From IMG/VR virus record IMGVR_UViG_3300035183_000767, positions 1 to 35,546 of that record: a stretch of 35,546 nucleotides of DNA; one strand, written 5' to 3'. Shown here one piece after another: positions 25,624 through 31,942 of this stretch (positions are counted from its first letter, which is position 1; each line of letters starts with the position of its first letter). The notes beneath the pieces were generated by a model. It did not search any database, was not told the origin of the DNA, and saw only the letters and a program-made list of their open reading frames with translations. The stretch comes from a virus. The position numbers and the translations under genes are program-made.

Positions 25624-26151
25624 ATGCAATTGAATGAGTTTTTAGAGAAATACAATGGGAAATATATTGATGTAGATAATTACCCAGTCGGGAATAAGTT
25701 TCAATGTATGGATCTTTTACATCAATATGTTGTTGAGGTTTTAGGACTTACCGACCCTCGAATACTTGCCGCTCCCGCCGCAAGAGATTTATACAATAAC
25801 TTCGATAATATCTTTGGCAAGGAATACTTTGAAAGGATACCAAATACCCCAGATGGTGTGCCGCAAGAAGGGGATATTATTATATGGGGATATAATCCTT
25901 ACGGACACGTGGCTATTTTTGTTGAGGGGAATGTAAATAGTTTTAGGAGCTTTGACCAGAACCTACCCTTAGGCTCTCCCTGTCATATCCAAAACCATAA
26001 CTATAACAATGTCTTGGGGTGGTTAAGATTCAATCAGACTGTTAAGGTTACGCTTGATAGCAAGACATTCGAGAATTTGATATCAAAATTAGACAAACAA
26101 GAAAATTTACTTACTAAGATTAGTGATTTTTTTGATAGCGTTCTTTCTTAA
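25624..26151 (+). CDS. CHAP-domain endolysin
   Basis: The 175-aa protein has a CHAP peptidase/amidase domain: Cys28 in NKFQCMDLLHQYV and His95 in NPYGHVAIFVEG form the catalytic pair, and EGDIIIWG precedes the His as usual. It should cut peptidoglycan during lysis. The C terminus is a short helical tail (KLDKQENLLTKISDFF) rather than a known cell-wall-binding domain. The minus-strand HNH gene overlaps the last 45 bases in convergent orientation. Confidence 0.9.
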   Translation: MQLNEFLEKYNGKYIDVDNYPVGNKFQCMDLLHQYVVEVLGLTDPRILAAPAARDLYNNFDNIFGKEYFERIPNTPDGVPQEGDIIIWGYNPYGHVAIFVEGNVNSFRSFDQNLPLGSPCHIQNHNYNNVLGWLRFNQTVKVTLDSKTFENLISKLDKQENLLTKISDFFDSVLS

Positions 26152-26721
26152 TTTTGTAACTGTATGATAAAACATTTTTTCATAACATCTACGGCACATA
26201 CCTTTACTCATATGTGGAATTTCATTCGTTCCACAAGTAATACATTTATCAAATTTTTTTGCCCATTTTCCATTCAGGCGAAAATGTTCTCCAACATGTT
26301 CAGATTGAGAAATAAGTTTAAGATTTTCAATACGGTTATCACTTTTAATACCATTTATATGATGAACAATTTCATTTTTAGAAAGATAACGACCAAGATG
26401 TTTTTCCATTACAAGTCTATGTTCACGAACATAACCCATTTTATCTGCAAATGGGTGTTCTTTATTAAGAATGTGGACATATCCCTGTTCGTCAATATAT
26501 TTTCCGCCTTTCCACATATTGTTTTTTTCTCCAGCCATATACCCTTTCAGTCCTTTATTCCAGGGAATATTACCTTTCTTAAATCCTTGCAAGGGAGAAG
26601 TATGAGGATGTTTTTTCCCTGTCCAGTAACCAGGTTGTCCTTTATGAACATCACTCATATGTTGTCTATATTCAGGATTTTGCCAGAGTTTCTTCATTAT
26701 GAGAGAGCGATTTTTATCCAT
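26107..26721 (-). mobile_element. HNH homing endonuclease (HNH_3 with NUMOD-like modules)
   Basis: The 204-aa protein has NUMOD3-like DNA-binding repeats (GYWTGKKHPH; NIPWNKGLKG), an HNH_3 nuclease core (REHRLVMEKHLGRYL, then VHHINGIKSDNRIENLKL) and a C-terminal zinc-binding pair (CITCGTN and CRRCYEK). It lies opposite to all neighbours and has its own promoter. Its 3' end runs 45 bases into the endolysin gene. It is probably a recently arrived selfish gene in the lysis cassette. Confidence 0.9.
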
Positions 26722-26731
26722 AATAGGTATT

Positions 26732-26760
26732 TTTATATCATAAATGGTGGACTATGTCAA
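26732..26760 (-). promoter_or_regulatory. Promoter of the minus-strand HNH gene
   Basis: On the minus strand, TTGACA (26755-26760), a 17-base spacer and TATAAA (26732-26737), with ATG 10 bases later. The -35 overlaps the start codon of the plus-strand coiled-coil gene. Confidence 0.75.
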
Positions 26761-27248
26761 TAGACTATAATCAATTAGAAAACAAATTAAATCAAGTCTC
26801 TGCTAAATGGCAAGAAATTCGACGCAAATCTTCGATCTATGACCAGATAGTCCAAAAACTTGACATAGCTGACAATCAGGACATTGTGCTTGCTGAGATT
26901 GAGAAATTCTTAAAATATGAGGACGCTTTATTTGAAAAGCAACAACAGATAGATAGTGATAAAAATACAATAGAAAAACTACAATCTCAACTACAGGATT
27001 TACAGAATAATCTTAACCAGCTAAAGGAAGACAATCAAAATCTTCAAAATCAGGTTGAAGAACTTAAAAAGCAAAATCAGGAACTTGAAAACGAGATTGC
27101 AAAACAGGCGGTTACTATTCAGTTGAATATATCTGAGATCAATGATTTAACTTCTAAGTTAAATTCTCTAAAAGAACAACTAAAACAGAAGCCTTTGAGT
27201 GGATTTAAGTCTTTCTTATGGCGCATAATCCAAAGATATAGGAGGTGA
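26754..27248 (+). CDS. Coiled-coil protein with basic C terminus, 164 aa
   Basis: A long heptad-type coiled coil (IEKLQSQLQDLQNNLNQL; LQNQVEELKKQNQELENEI) runs from about residue 55 to 145, with a short basic amphipathic end (FKSFLWRIIQRYRR). There is no signal peptide. It lies within the lysis cassette, just before a membrane protein, so a lysis accessory or spanin-like bridge is possible, although a typical spanin would be membrane-anchored at its N terminus. Confidence 0.7.
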   Translation: MSIDYNQLENKLNQVSAKWQEIRRKSSIYDQIVQKLDIADNQDIVLAEIEKFLKYEDALFEKQQQIDSDKNTIEKLQSQLQDLQNNLNQLKEDNQNLQNQVEELKKQNQELENEIAKQAVTIQLNISEINDLTSKLNSLKEQLKQKPLSGFKSFLWRIIQRYRR

Positions 27249-27252
27249 GAAT

Positions 27253-27444
27253 ATGAAAGAAATAAAAAAAAGATTTTCTAGTCGCAAATTTATTCTTGCA
27301 TGCGTTGCGTCAGGCTTGATTTTTGCCAATAGCTATTTTGATTTAGGCTTAAGCCAATCTGATATTCAACAAATCCTAACCCCCATACTTACTTTTATGG
27401 GGATAGAGGGTTTAAATGATGTTATCAAAACAATAAGAAAATAA
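27253..27444 (+). CDS. Small membrane protein, holin-like
   Basis: The 63-aa product has a basic N terminus (MKEIKKRFSSRK), a hydrophobic helix (FILACVASGLIFANSYFDLG) and a second weaker hydrophobic region (IQQILTPILTFMGIEGLNDV). The pattern is common among small holin-like proteins in lysis cassettes. It has a strong AGGAGGTGAG ribosome site. Together with the 25366 gene it gives two small membrane proteins flanking the endolysin. Confidence 0.7.
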   Translation: MKEIKKRFSSRKFILACVASGLIFANSYFDLGLSQSDIQQILTPILTFMGIEGLNDVIKTIRK

Positions 27445-27447
27445 GGC

Positions 27448-28386
27448 ATGAAAGAACGCATGACAAGAAGAGACTCATTAAAACTGGGAGTCTCTCTTGT
27501 TCTCTCAACTCTAGGCACTGGTTTGGCTTTAGGTGGATTAGTATCTGAGAGTAACATTAAGCCGTATAAATTATCTACAACTTCAACTTCTGAGAATGAA
27601 CAGGAAATAGTACAAAACATCGAGCAGAAGAGGTTAGATGGGGCGTATACGCTTATCTGGGATAAAACAATTCCTATCAAAGGCGAGGATGCTTTTTTCT
27701 TGGATACGTACTATCAGCGTTTTGCAATGTATAGTATCCCATCAATTGTTAAGATCTCCCGTGAAAAGCCCCGTGAAAAGCCTTACAGCGGTATTCTGGA
27801 AGTGCCATATGATCTGTTTGAAAACTCTCCCCATCAGGAAAATATTCAAGGTATTGAGTTAACCCGTCTTCTTTTGCGATCTAGTGTTGATAAGGTATTA
27901 ATGACAGCTAAAAATCCCAATAAAATGCGATCTATTTCTGAGTGGATTTTTTTTTACTCCTATCAGCATAGCGATGGGATGGAGAAGGCAGATGATATTT
28001 TCAATCCCTATTATCAATGGAGGGGATACGAAGAAGAGTTTACTAAAACAAAAGATCTGATGCTTTCTCACCCTCTGGATTATTTTAGTGTAACTGTCTC
28101 ATCGATTGCTTACCACCCGCAAATGCTTTTTGAGTGGATAAATAGTCTTGCAACTACCAAAACGCTTGATAGAGATATATATTACCAGCCTGTTGAGGTT
28201 GAGATAGATGAGCCGTCCAAACGCTTTGCAAAACTAGTTCTTAAGGAAAGTTTTAATTTGTTATCAGAGCTTATTGTGCCAGAGGGAGAGCAAAAGGGAG
28301 ATGGATGGAAGGCACATTATGTTGAACAAACGCTTCCTGGATTCGCCAAACTGAGATTTGATTTAGGAGCTGATTCAGTTTATTAA
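27448..28386 (+). CDS. Exported protein with twin-arginine signal, unknown function
   Basis: The 312-aa product opens MKERMTRRDSLKLGVSLVL, with Arg7-Arg8 in a Tat-type motif followed by a Gly/Leu-rich hydrophobic stretch, so it is likely exported folded by the host Tat system. The mature part is a soluble domain rich in aromatic residues (FFLDTYYQRFAMYSIP; FFYSYQHSDGM; YYQWRGYEEEF). No family is recognised. Start could be ATG 27448 or 27460. An exported Tat substrate is unusual in a phage lysis region. Confidence 0.75.
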   Translation: MKERMTRRDSLKLGVSLVLSTLGTGLALGGLVSESNIKPYKLSTTSTSENEQEIVQNIEQKRLDGAYTLIWDKTIPIKGEDAFFLDTYYQRFAMYSIPSIVKISREKPREKPYSGILEVPYDLFENSPHQENIQGIELTRLLLRSSVDKVLMTAKNPNKMRSISEWIFFYSYQHSDGMEKADDIFNPYYQWRGYEEEFTKTKDLMLSHPLDYFSVTVSSIAYHPQMLFEWINSLATTKTLDRDIYYQPVEVEIDEPSKRFAKLVLKESFNLLSELIVPEGEQKGDGWKAHYVEQTLPGFAKLRFDLGADSVY

Positions 28387-28799
28387 TGAAGGAAAGAAGA
28401 AGAAATAATTTCTCTGAGTCGATCAAAAAAGATGTTCGAAGAAGTCAAAACTACCGCTGTGCTTATTGCGGCGAGTTTTGTCGTGGTCATGGATATAAAG
28501 AGCCTGTTTTAGAAATACATCATGTTTTACCTTTGTCCTTAGGAGGTGCAAACACAAGAGAGAATGCTATAGGTCTTTGTCCCTCTTGTCATAAAAGACA
28601 TAATCAGGAGGCATTGTGTAGGGGTAAACTTTTTTTTGAAACGCTTCTTTCGGAAGGAAGATTTTATGAAGTTAGGATGCTTCTTGATGTTGCTGGATTA
28701 CCTAAAAATGTAGCAGAAAAGCCATATCTTTTGTCTAAATATTTATCTCAAGAAGGAGTTATTTATAAGAAAAAAGAGGACGATTTTGGCTCTGAATGA
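28386..28799 (+). CDS. HNH endonuclease
   Basis: The 137-aa protein has a zinc-bound HNH core: CAYCGEFCRG, LEIHHVLPLSLGG, NAIGLCPSCHKRHN. The ATG overlaps the preceding stop by one base. It lies at the very end of the late transcript before a strong terminator. Circularly, this is well away from terS, so a HK97 gp74-like packaging role is less certain than for terminase-linked HNH genes. It may be homing or host-attack. Confidence 0.88.
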   Translation: MKERRRNNFSESIKKDVRRSQNYRCAYCGEFCRGHGYKEPVLEIHHVLPLSLGGANTRENAIGLCPSCHKRHNQEALCRGKLFFETLLSEGRFYEVRMLLDVAGLPKNVAEKPYLLSKYLSQEGVIYKKKEDDFGSE

Positions 28800-28850
28800 T
28801 AAAATATACTGCTGTCCCTCTAATCATGTCTTGTAGGGCATTTAGTGACG

Positions 28851-28897
28851 TTACAGGGGTATCGTAAAGATACCCCTGTAATTTGTATATTTTTTGT
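28851..28897 (+). terminator. Terminator of the late operon
   Basis: A perfect 13-bp stem (28851-28863 with 28869-28881) with loop GTAAA, followed by a T-rich tract. It lies between the last late gene and the convergent minus-strand operon. The T tract is on the plus-strand side. Confidence 0.9.
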
Positions 28898-28905
28898 TTT
28901 ACGGA

Positions 28906-29103
28906 TTATTTTAAAAATAAAAACCAAATTATAATAAATGATATTAATATTATAATAAATGATATTAATATACCAGAAAAATATGGTAAATAAGTTAAAA
29001 ACAAAAGAAACAAACCAACTCCAATAAGAATGATAATAATTTCATAAATTGTGTAGCGTTGAATAAGATTCTTTATTTGTTTTATTATTTCATCTTTTCT
29101 CAT
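28906..29103 (-). CDS. Small two-span membrane protein, 65 aa
   Basis: It starts behind AAAGGAGGTGA. It has a short basic helix (RKDEIIKQIKNLIQRY) and two membrane segments. The second contains a duplicated LISFIII heptapeptide caused by a 21-bp tandem repeat in the DNA near 28930-28975. It is last in the minus-strand operon. The function could be a holin, antiholin or membrane effector; sequence does not decide. Confidence 0.75.
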   Translation of the reverse strand: MRKDEIIKQIKNLIQRYTIYEIIIILIGVGLFLLFLTYLPYFSGILISFIIILISFIIIWFLFLK

Positions 29104-29150
29104 TTAGTTCACCTCCTTTCATTTTGTTTTTAATAGAATTGCTTTGATTT

Positions 29151-29615
29151 TCATTTATTTTTCAATACACGAACAACATTTTTTCTCTCTTTCAAAAGTG
29201 TTATGCCCTCAATCTTAGCCTCCTGAACTGCCATTTGCCAACTCATTCCTAACAAAATTCTTTTTTGTATAGGATGTCTTAATCTTCGTAACGCTTTTGC
29301 TTCAATTTGTTGAATTCTTCCTTTTGTCATTCCAAAAATTTTACCCACCTCTTCGCATGTTTTAGGCGCTCCATTTAGACCAAAGCGGTACTCTAAAATT
29401 TCTTTCTCTCTTACAGACAGCGTATTCAATGCTTCTTCTAAAGAATCTTCCCAAGTCTTAGCATCCCCTGAAGCATATTTAGAAAAAATAGCACGCAATA
29501 ACCTTAATTTCCCAACGTATAACATTAAAGGATTATATTCTTTCTCTAATTCTCGCAAAAGATAAGTAATTCTTCGTCTATTACTATTCATTTTTTCTTT
29601 ATTTTGTTTTTCCAT
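29151..29615 (-). CDS. Sigma-70 region 4 regulator
   Basis: Residues 61-118 closely match sigma region 4: [18 protein letters not shown], then a helix-turn-helix ([27 protein letters not shown] would contact the -35). Regions 2 and 3 are missing, so it cannot be a full sigma factor. It probably acts on host RNA polymerase as a transcription activator or antitermination-type late regulator. The C-terminal 35 residues are extra. The recurrent leader terminators upstream of late genes are candidate targets. There is no clear ribosome site; the start may be ATG 29615 or 29591. Confidence 0.88.
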   Translation of the reverse strand: MEKQNKEKMNSNRRRITYLLRELEKEYNPLMLYVGKLRLLRAIFSKYASGDAKTWEDSLEEALNTLSVREKEILEYRFGLNGAPKTCEEVGKIFGMTKGRIQQIEAKALRRLRHPIQKRILLGMSWQMAVQEAKIEGITLLKERKNVVRVLKNK

Positions 29616-29618
29616 TTT

Positions 29619-29987
29619 TTATTTTAAGTCATCAAAAATAATTATTTTTCCTTTTTTTCCCCAAAGTTTATAGGCGTGAATTAGCCAAATTTTCGAGTCG
29701 TTTTCTAGTAAAGCATCTAAAAATGCTTTGATGAGATTATCTAGATCTGGTTTTTGTAAGTGAGGGGTTGAATCTAGTTTTTCTTTTTCTTTCTCTGATT
29801 TAGATTTGGGAATGGGTAAAATAAAGGAGATATCTAAACGATTTCCGATTTTGTAGTTTTTTTGTCTCGCTAACAAACGTAACTCGTCCTTAAACGCATA
29901 GTATCTCTGAACGACTTCCCTTTTTTGCCATCTATCAGAAGAAGTCATACGTGGTTTTGCAATTGGATCTATGTCAAATTCTATCAT
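29619..29987 (-). CDS. rusA: RusA-family Holliday junction resolvase
   Basis: The 122-aa protein carries the RusA signature: N-terminal PIAKPRM, then KPDLDNLIKAFLDAL, with Asp81, Asp83 and Asp91 as metal-binding catalytic residues, and a C-terminal strand GKIIIF. It cuts branched DNA made in recombination or replication. Start ATG 29987 is preceded by AAAGGA; an upstream in-frame start at 30023 lies within the previous gene and lacks such a site. It pairs in function with the Rad52-like protein and the nuclease of the plus-strand early operon. Confidence 0.93.
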   Translation of the reverse strand: MIEFDIDPIAKPRMTSSDRWQKREVVQRYYAFKDELRLLARQKNYKIGNRLDISFILPIPKSKSEKEKEKLDSTPHLQKPDLDNLIKAFLDALLENDSKIWLIHAYKLWGKKGKIIIFDDLK

Positions 29988-30225
29988 TTGAATATTCCTT
30001 TCTTTTATAATATGGTAAACCATGGCATTGTGCGCAATATTTTTGAGAGGATCTAGATGGAAAAAAATTCTGTTTACACCATAAACATGTCTTTTCTATG
30101 AGATATCTGTCGTATTGATTTAATAGTTTATTTAGTTTTTTATAAGCTTTTTTAATTAGATTCGTGTTTTTACCATCCCAAAAATAATCGAAAAGGATTT
30201 TTTTTATTTCTAATTTTGTATTCAT
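29974..30225 (-). CDS. Small zinc-finger protein, 83 aa
   Basis: The N-terminal half is a basic helix (FDYFWDGKNTNLIKKAYKKLN). The C-terminal half has a zinc ribbon CLWCKQNFFPSRSSQKYCAQCH, split as CxxC then CxxC, found in phage DNA-associated proteins. It is first in the minus-strand operon. It lacks a free ribosome site: the sequence before the ATG is the 3' arm of a hairpin and the end of a 12-codon upstream ORF (stop TGA two bases before the ATG), so it is probably translated by coupling to that leader ORF. Confidence 0.75.
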   Translation of the reverse strand: MNTKLEIKKILFDYFWDGKNTNLIKKAYKKLNKLLNQYDRYLIEKTCLWCKQNFFPSRSSQKYCAQCHGLPYYKRKEYSNDRI

Positions 30226-30226
30226 T

Positions 30227-30291
30227 TCAAAGGAACGAAGGAGAAAAAAATACTGCCCATTTCATGCCAAGTGCCTCCCTCGTTCCTTTGA
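30227..30291 (-). promoter_or_regulatory. Leader hairpin and 12-codon leader ORF before the minus-strand operon
   Basis: A 17-bp inverted repeat with one mismatch (30227-30243 and 30275-30291) encloses 31 bases. On the minus strand a leader ORF (MKWAVFFSPSFL) starts at ATG 30265, behind GGGAGG which is itself in the 5' arm of the hairpin. It ends with TGA two bases before the zinc-finger ATG. Ribosome movement would open the arm that hides the downstream start. This is the layout of a translational attenuator. Confidence 0.6.
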
Positions 30292-30296
30292 CAGGA

Positions 30297-30380
30297 AAAC
30301 GCCATTTTTTTCGCATTGCTAGCTTGAAATATCTTTCAAATTAGCAATCCGTGTAGAAGTCGTAACTTCTACAGGTAATT
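30297..30380. other. Non-coding leader with two hairpins
   Basis: This is the minus-strand leader between promoter 30383-30411 and the leader ORF. Two hairpins are visible in plus-strand coordinates: ATTGCTA near 30315 pairs with TAGCAAT, with an inner TTGAAA/TTTCAA stem, and TGTAGAAGT near 30352 pairs with ACTTCTACA. No ORF is seen. Confidence 0.6.
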
Positions 30381-30382
30381 GT

Positions 30383-30411
30383 ATTACAACACAATTATTT
30401 GCATTTGTCAA
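30383..30411 (-). promoter_or_regulatory. Promoter of the minus-strand RusA/sigma operon
   Basis: On the minus strand, TTGACA (30406-30411), a 17-base spacer and TGTAAT (30383-30388). The -10 lies in an AATTGT...ACAATT inverted repeat, a likely operator. The -35 is only 16 bp from the -35 of the divergent plus-strand promoter. Confidence 0.8.
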
Positions 30412-30427
30412 GAGGAATTTTGGTATA

Positions 30428-30456
30428 TTGACAAAAATCAAAAGAAATGGTAGAGT
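30428..30456 (+). promoter_or_regulatory. Promoter of the HNH / early plus-strand unit
   Basis: TTGACA (30428-30433), a 17-base spacer and TAGAGT (30451-30456). Eight bases later lies ATG 30465, opening only M-S-K before TGA. The transcript start coincides with the first base of the structured leader. Confidence 0.8.
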
Positions 30457-30463
30457 TAAAAAA

Positions 30464-30574
30464 GATGAGTAAGTGAATTAGGGTCGAAAGTCCGTTTATT
30501 GTAGGGCTTAAAACCAAAGGCACGACCCTAAGCCTGCTTACTCATAAAAGTCCTACAATAAGCGGATTTTTGTT
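30464..30574 (+). promoter_or_regulatory. Attenuator leader RNA with interleaved helices and terminator
   Basis: Three helices are present: H1 30465-30473 with 30537-30545 (9 bp, covers AUGAGUAAG), H2 30478-30486 with 30523-30531 (9 bp), and H3 30491-30509 with 30548-30566 (19 bp, two G-U pairs) followed by TTTTTGTT. H1 and H2 are nested; H3 crosses both, so they form either a pseudoknot or two exclusive folds. H3 is the terminator; H1/H2 would act as anti-terminator. The HNH ATG follows at 30575. A ligand, protein or ribosome on the MSK mini-ORF could decide. Confidence 0.7.
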
Positions 30575-31060
30575 ATGAATTATAAACAATATTTAAATTC
30601 TACTCATTGGCAAAAAATAAAAACTACTGTTTATAAAAAAAGACGTAAATGTCAAATATGCGGAAAATCATTTAACCTTAATATTCACCACATAACCTAT
30701 GAAAGATTAGGAAAAGAACTTCTATCTGATTTAGTAGTTCTATGTCAATCTTGCCATTATAAGGCTCATAAAATAAATATGTATAAAGAAGGAGCAGAAT
30801 TTAAAGCAAAACATTATAATTTAAAATACAAAAAATCAACTAATCCAATAGCCTATCTTTTAGGTATTTATAGAAAAGCTCAACGTAACCGTAATTTTTC
30901 AACTGTAATTAGTTTTATAGATGAATTGAATAAATCTCAATTGACACCGCAAGACTTAAGACAATTGGAAGTAATAAAAAAGATAACCAACAAGTATAGA
31001 GTAGCATTAACAGCTACCCCCGATCAAAGCGGCAGTCTGACTAGGGGAGCGCAATACTAG
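30575..31060 (+). CDS. HNH endonuclease, 161 aa, flanked by structured RNA on both sides
   Basis: The N-terminal half is an HNH domain: LNSTHWQKIKTTVYKKR, CQICGKSFNLNIHHITYERLG, LVVLCQSCHYKAHK. The C-terminal half is helical and basic (YRKAQRNRNFSTVISFIDEL). The last 15 codons run into a GC-rich structured RNA. It has no ribosome site; the ATG follows the T tract of the leader terminator. Free-standing HNH genes tied to RNA elements include intron-encoded and HEARO/OMEGA-type systems, but this ORF is far shorter than IscB. The gene itself is about 22% GC, its RNA about 48%. Confidence 0.88.
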   Translation: MNYKQYLNSTHWQKIKTTVYKKRRKCQICGKSFNLNIHHITYERLGKELLSDLVVLCQSCHYKAHKINMYKEGAEFKAKHYNLKYKKSTNPIAYLLGIYRKAQRNRNFSTVISFIDELNKSQLTPQDLRQLEVIKKITNKYRVALTATPDQSGSLTRGAQY

Positions 31061-31320
31061 CGCTATAGAAAAAAAGGGTCAAGCAAGGGTACTGCTTACT
31101 GGTAAGCTACGGAAATACCAGTCTTATGCCGAAAAAGCAGAAAAAGTCGTTCTCTGTATGACGACACCCGACTAGCGGTGACACTTGGAAACGAAGAAAC
31201 CCGCTAAGAACATACAGATGCAGGAGGGCGGAGAGAAAACCGAATAAAACCTCCGAAGATATTAAAGGTCATAACTTTAAGAACGACCAATAAAGGGGAC
31301 TATCTTATCCGAAAAAGTAT
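31010..31320 (+). ncRNA. GC-rich structured RNA candidate downstream of the HNH gene
   Basis: About 300 bases without a credible ORF stand out at roughly 48% GC in an AT-rich region. Visible helices: 31048-31052/31060-31064; 31098-31104/31116-31122 (7 bp); 31146-31150/31161-31165, whose loop (31153-31160) pairs perfectly with 31211-31218 (8 bp), giving a pseudoknot; 31173-31178/31201-31206; 31223-31227/31250-31254 with inner 31229-31231/31240-31242; and 31267-31270/31285-31288. The motif CUUAU(G)CCGAAAAAG occurs twice (31123-31137 and 31304-31317). I could not fit a group I, group II, tmRNA or RNase P core. The RNA may be an intron remnant, a guide RNA or a new class. Confidence 0.65.
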
Positions 31321-31332
31321 ATAAAACTATAT

Positions 31333-31515
31333 ATGATTATGTCTTCTTATAATTTAAAAGATAAAATAGAAAATAGAATCTTATATTTAGAAAATCGACT
31401 TGCTGAAATTGTTAATGAGGCTAAATTTGCGACGGAGGAGAAAAAAGAGTTTTTAAGAGTTGGATATAAATTGTTGTTAGAAGAAAAGAGAAAGTTAGAA
31501 AAAACGGCGCAATGA
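31333..31515 (+). CDS. Small helical protein, 60 aa
   Basis: The product is a charged helix throughout (KDKIENRILYLENRLAEIVN; LLLEEKRKLEKTAQ), probably a short coiled-coil dimer. No family is recognised. Start may be ATG 31333 or 31339. It directly follows the structured RNA; the frame is open back to 31294. Confidence 0.6.
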   Translation: MIMSSYNLKDKIENRILYLENRLAEIVNEAKFATEEKKEFLRVGYKLLLEEKRKLEKTAQ

Positions 31516-31536
31516 AAAATTTTTTTACCTATTTTT

Positions 31537-31683
31537 ATGCAAGTGAAATTTAGATACGATAAAAAATTGATAAGGAGGTACCATAAAAGACTTAAAACTA
31601 TGCCGAAAGAATATCGTCCCGAAGTTAAAAACAGAAGTTTTCAAAAACAGGACGTTTGGTTAAATCTTGACAAAGAAGAATAA
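31537..31683 (+). CDS. Small basic protein, 48 aa
   Basis: ATG 31537 to TAA 31681-31683. The product is basic and Tyr/Arg-rich (FRYDKKLIRRYHKRLKTMPK; WLNLDKEE). No family is recognised and no ribosome site is visible. Its last codons hold the -35 of the next promoter. It could be a nucleic-acid-binding early peptide. Confidence 0.4.
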   Translation: MQVKFRYDKKLIRRYHKRLKTMPKEYRPEVKNRSFQKQDVWLNLDKEE

Positions 31684-31695
31684 ATATGATAGTAT
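31667..31695 (+). promoter_or_regulatory. Leaderless promoter of the first small HTH gene
   Basis: TTGACA (31667-31672), a 17-base spacer and TAGTAT (31690-31695), with ATG nine bases later at 31705. Confidence 0.75.
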
Positions 31696-31704
31696 ATAGA
31701 AGAT

Positions 31705-31872
31705 ATGAAATATTATAAGGTAAATGAAATAGCTACTATCTTAAATATATCAAAATCTACTCTTTACCGATTAATAAGACAAGGGAAAATTCCTGCCCAT
31801 TCTCTTGGTAAAGGCTACACAGTTTATATCCGCCTTGAGGATATACCAGAATATTTAAGAAAAGACTTATAA
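31705..31872 (+). CDS. Excisionase-type helix-turn-helix protein, 55 aa
   Basis: The complete product is a single HTH_17/MerR-like winged helix: YYKVNEIATILNISKSTLYR, then LIRQGKIPAHSLGKGYTVYI. Such proteins bind DNA as small regulators or excisionases. No integrase is present, so a regulatory role on early promoters is more likely. It has its own promoter and would be leaderless. A second, related HTH protein lies at 32156. Confidence 0.82.
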   Translation: MKYYKVNEIATILNISKSTLYRLIRQGKIPAHSLGKGYTVYIRLEDIPEYLRKDL

Positions 31873-31905
31873 GAATTTTGGTATAGTTTGATATAGTTTT
31901 ACCCC

Positions 31906-31934
31906 TTGACAAATTTAATTAAATGTGTTAAAAA
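31906..31934 (+). promoter_or_regulatory. Leaderless early promoter, sister of the 1766-1794 promoter
   Basis: TTGACA (31906-31911), a 17-base spacer and TAAAAA (31929-31934), with ATG eight bases later. Spacer and flanks match the minus-strand promoter at 1766-1794 at nearly every position, suggesting the same regulator binds both. Confidence 0.75.
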
Positions 31935-31942
31935 TAAAACAA

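Noticed and set aside
26164-26763. 199-aa plus-strand ORF opposite the HNH gene
   Set aside because: Phe/Ile/Thr-rich shadow of the real minus-strand HNH gene, which has clear catalytic motifs and its own promoter.
30481-30510. RNase P RNA start (the string CGAAAGTCCG recalls its conserved 5' block)
   Set aside because: No other RNase P conserved blocks follow; the region folds as a leader terminator.
30464-31330. Group I intron with the HNH gene in a loop
   Set aside because: I could not place P3-P8 or the usual J8/7-P7 sequence, and no split gene is evident at the flanks. It stays possible as a diverged intron, so it is raised only as an alternative.
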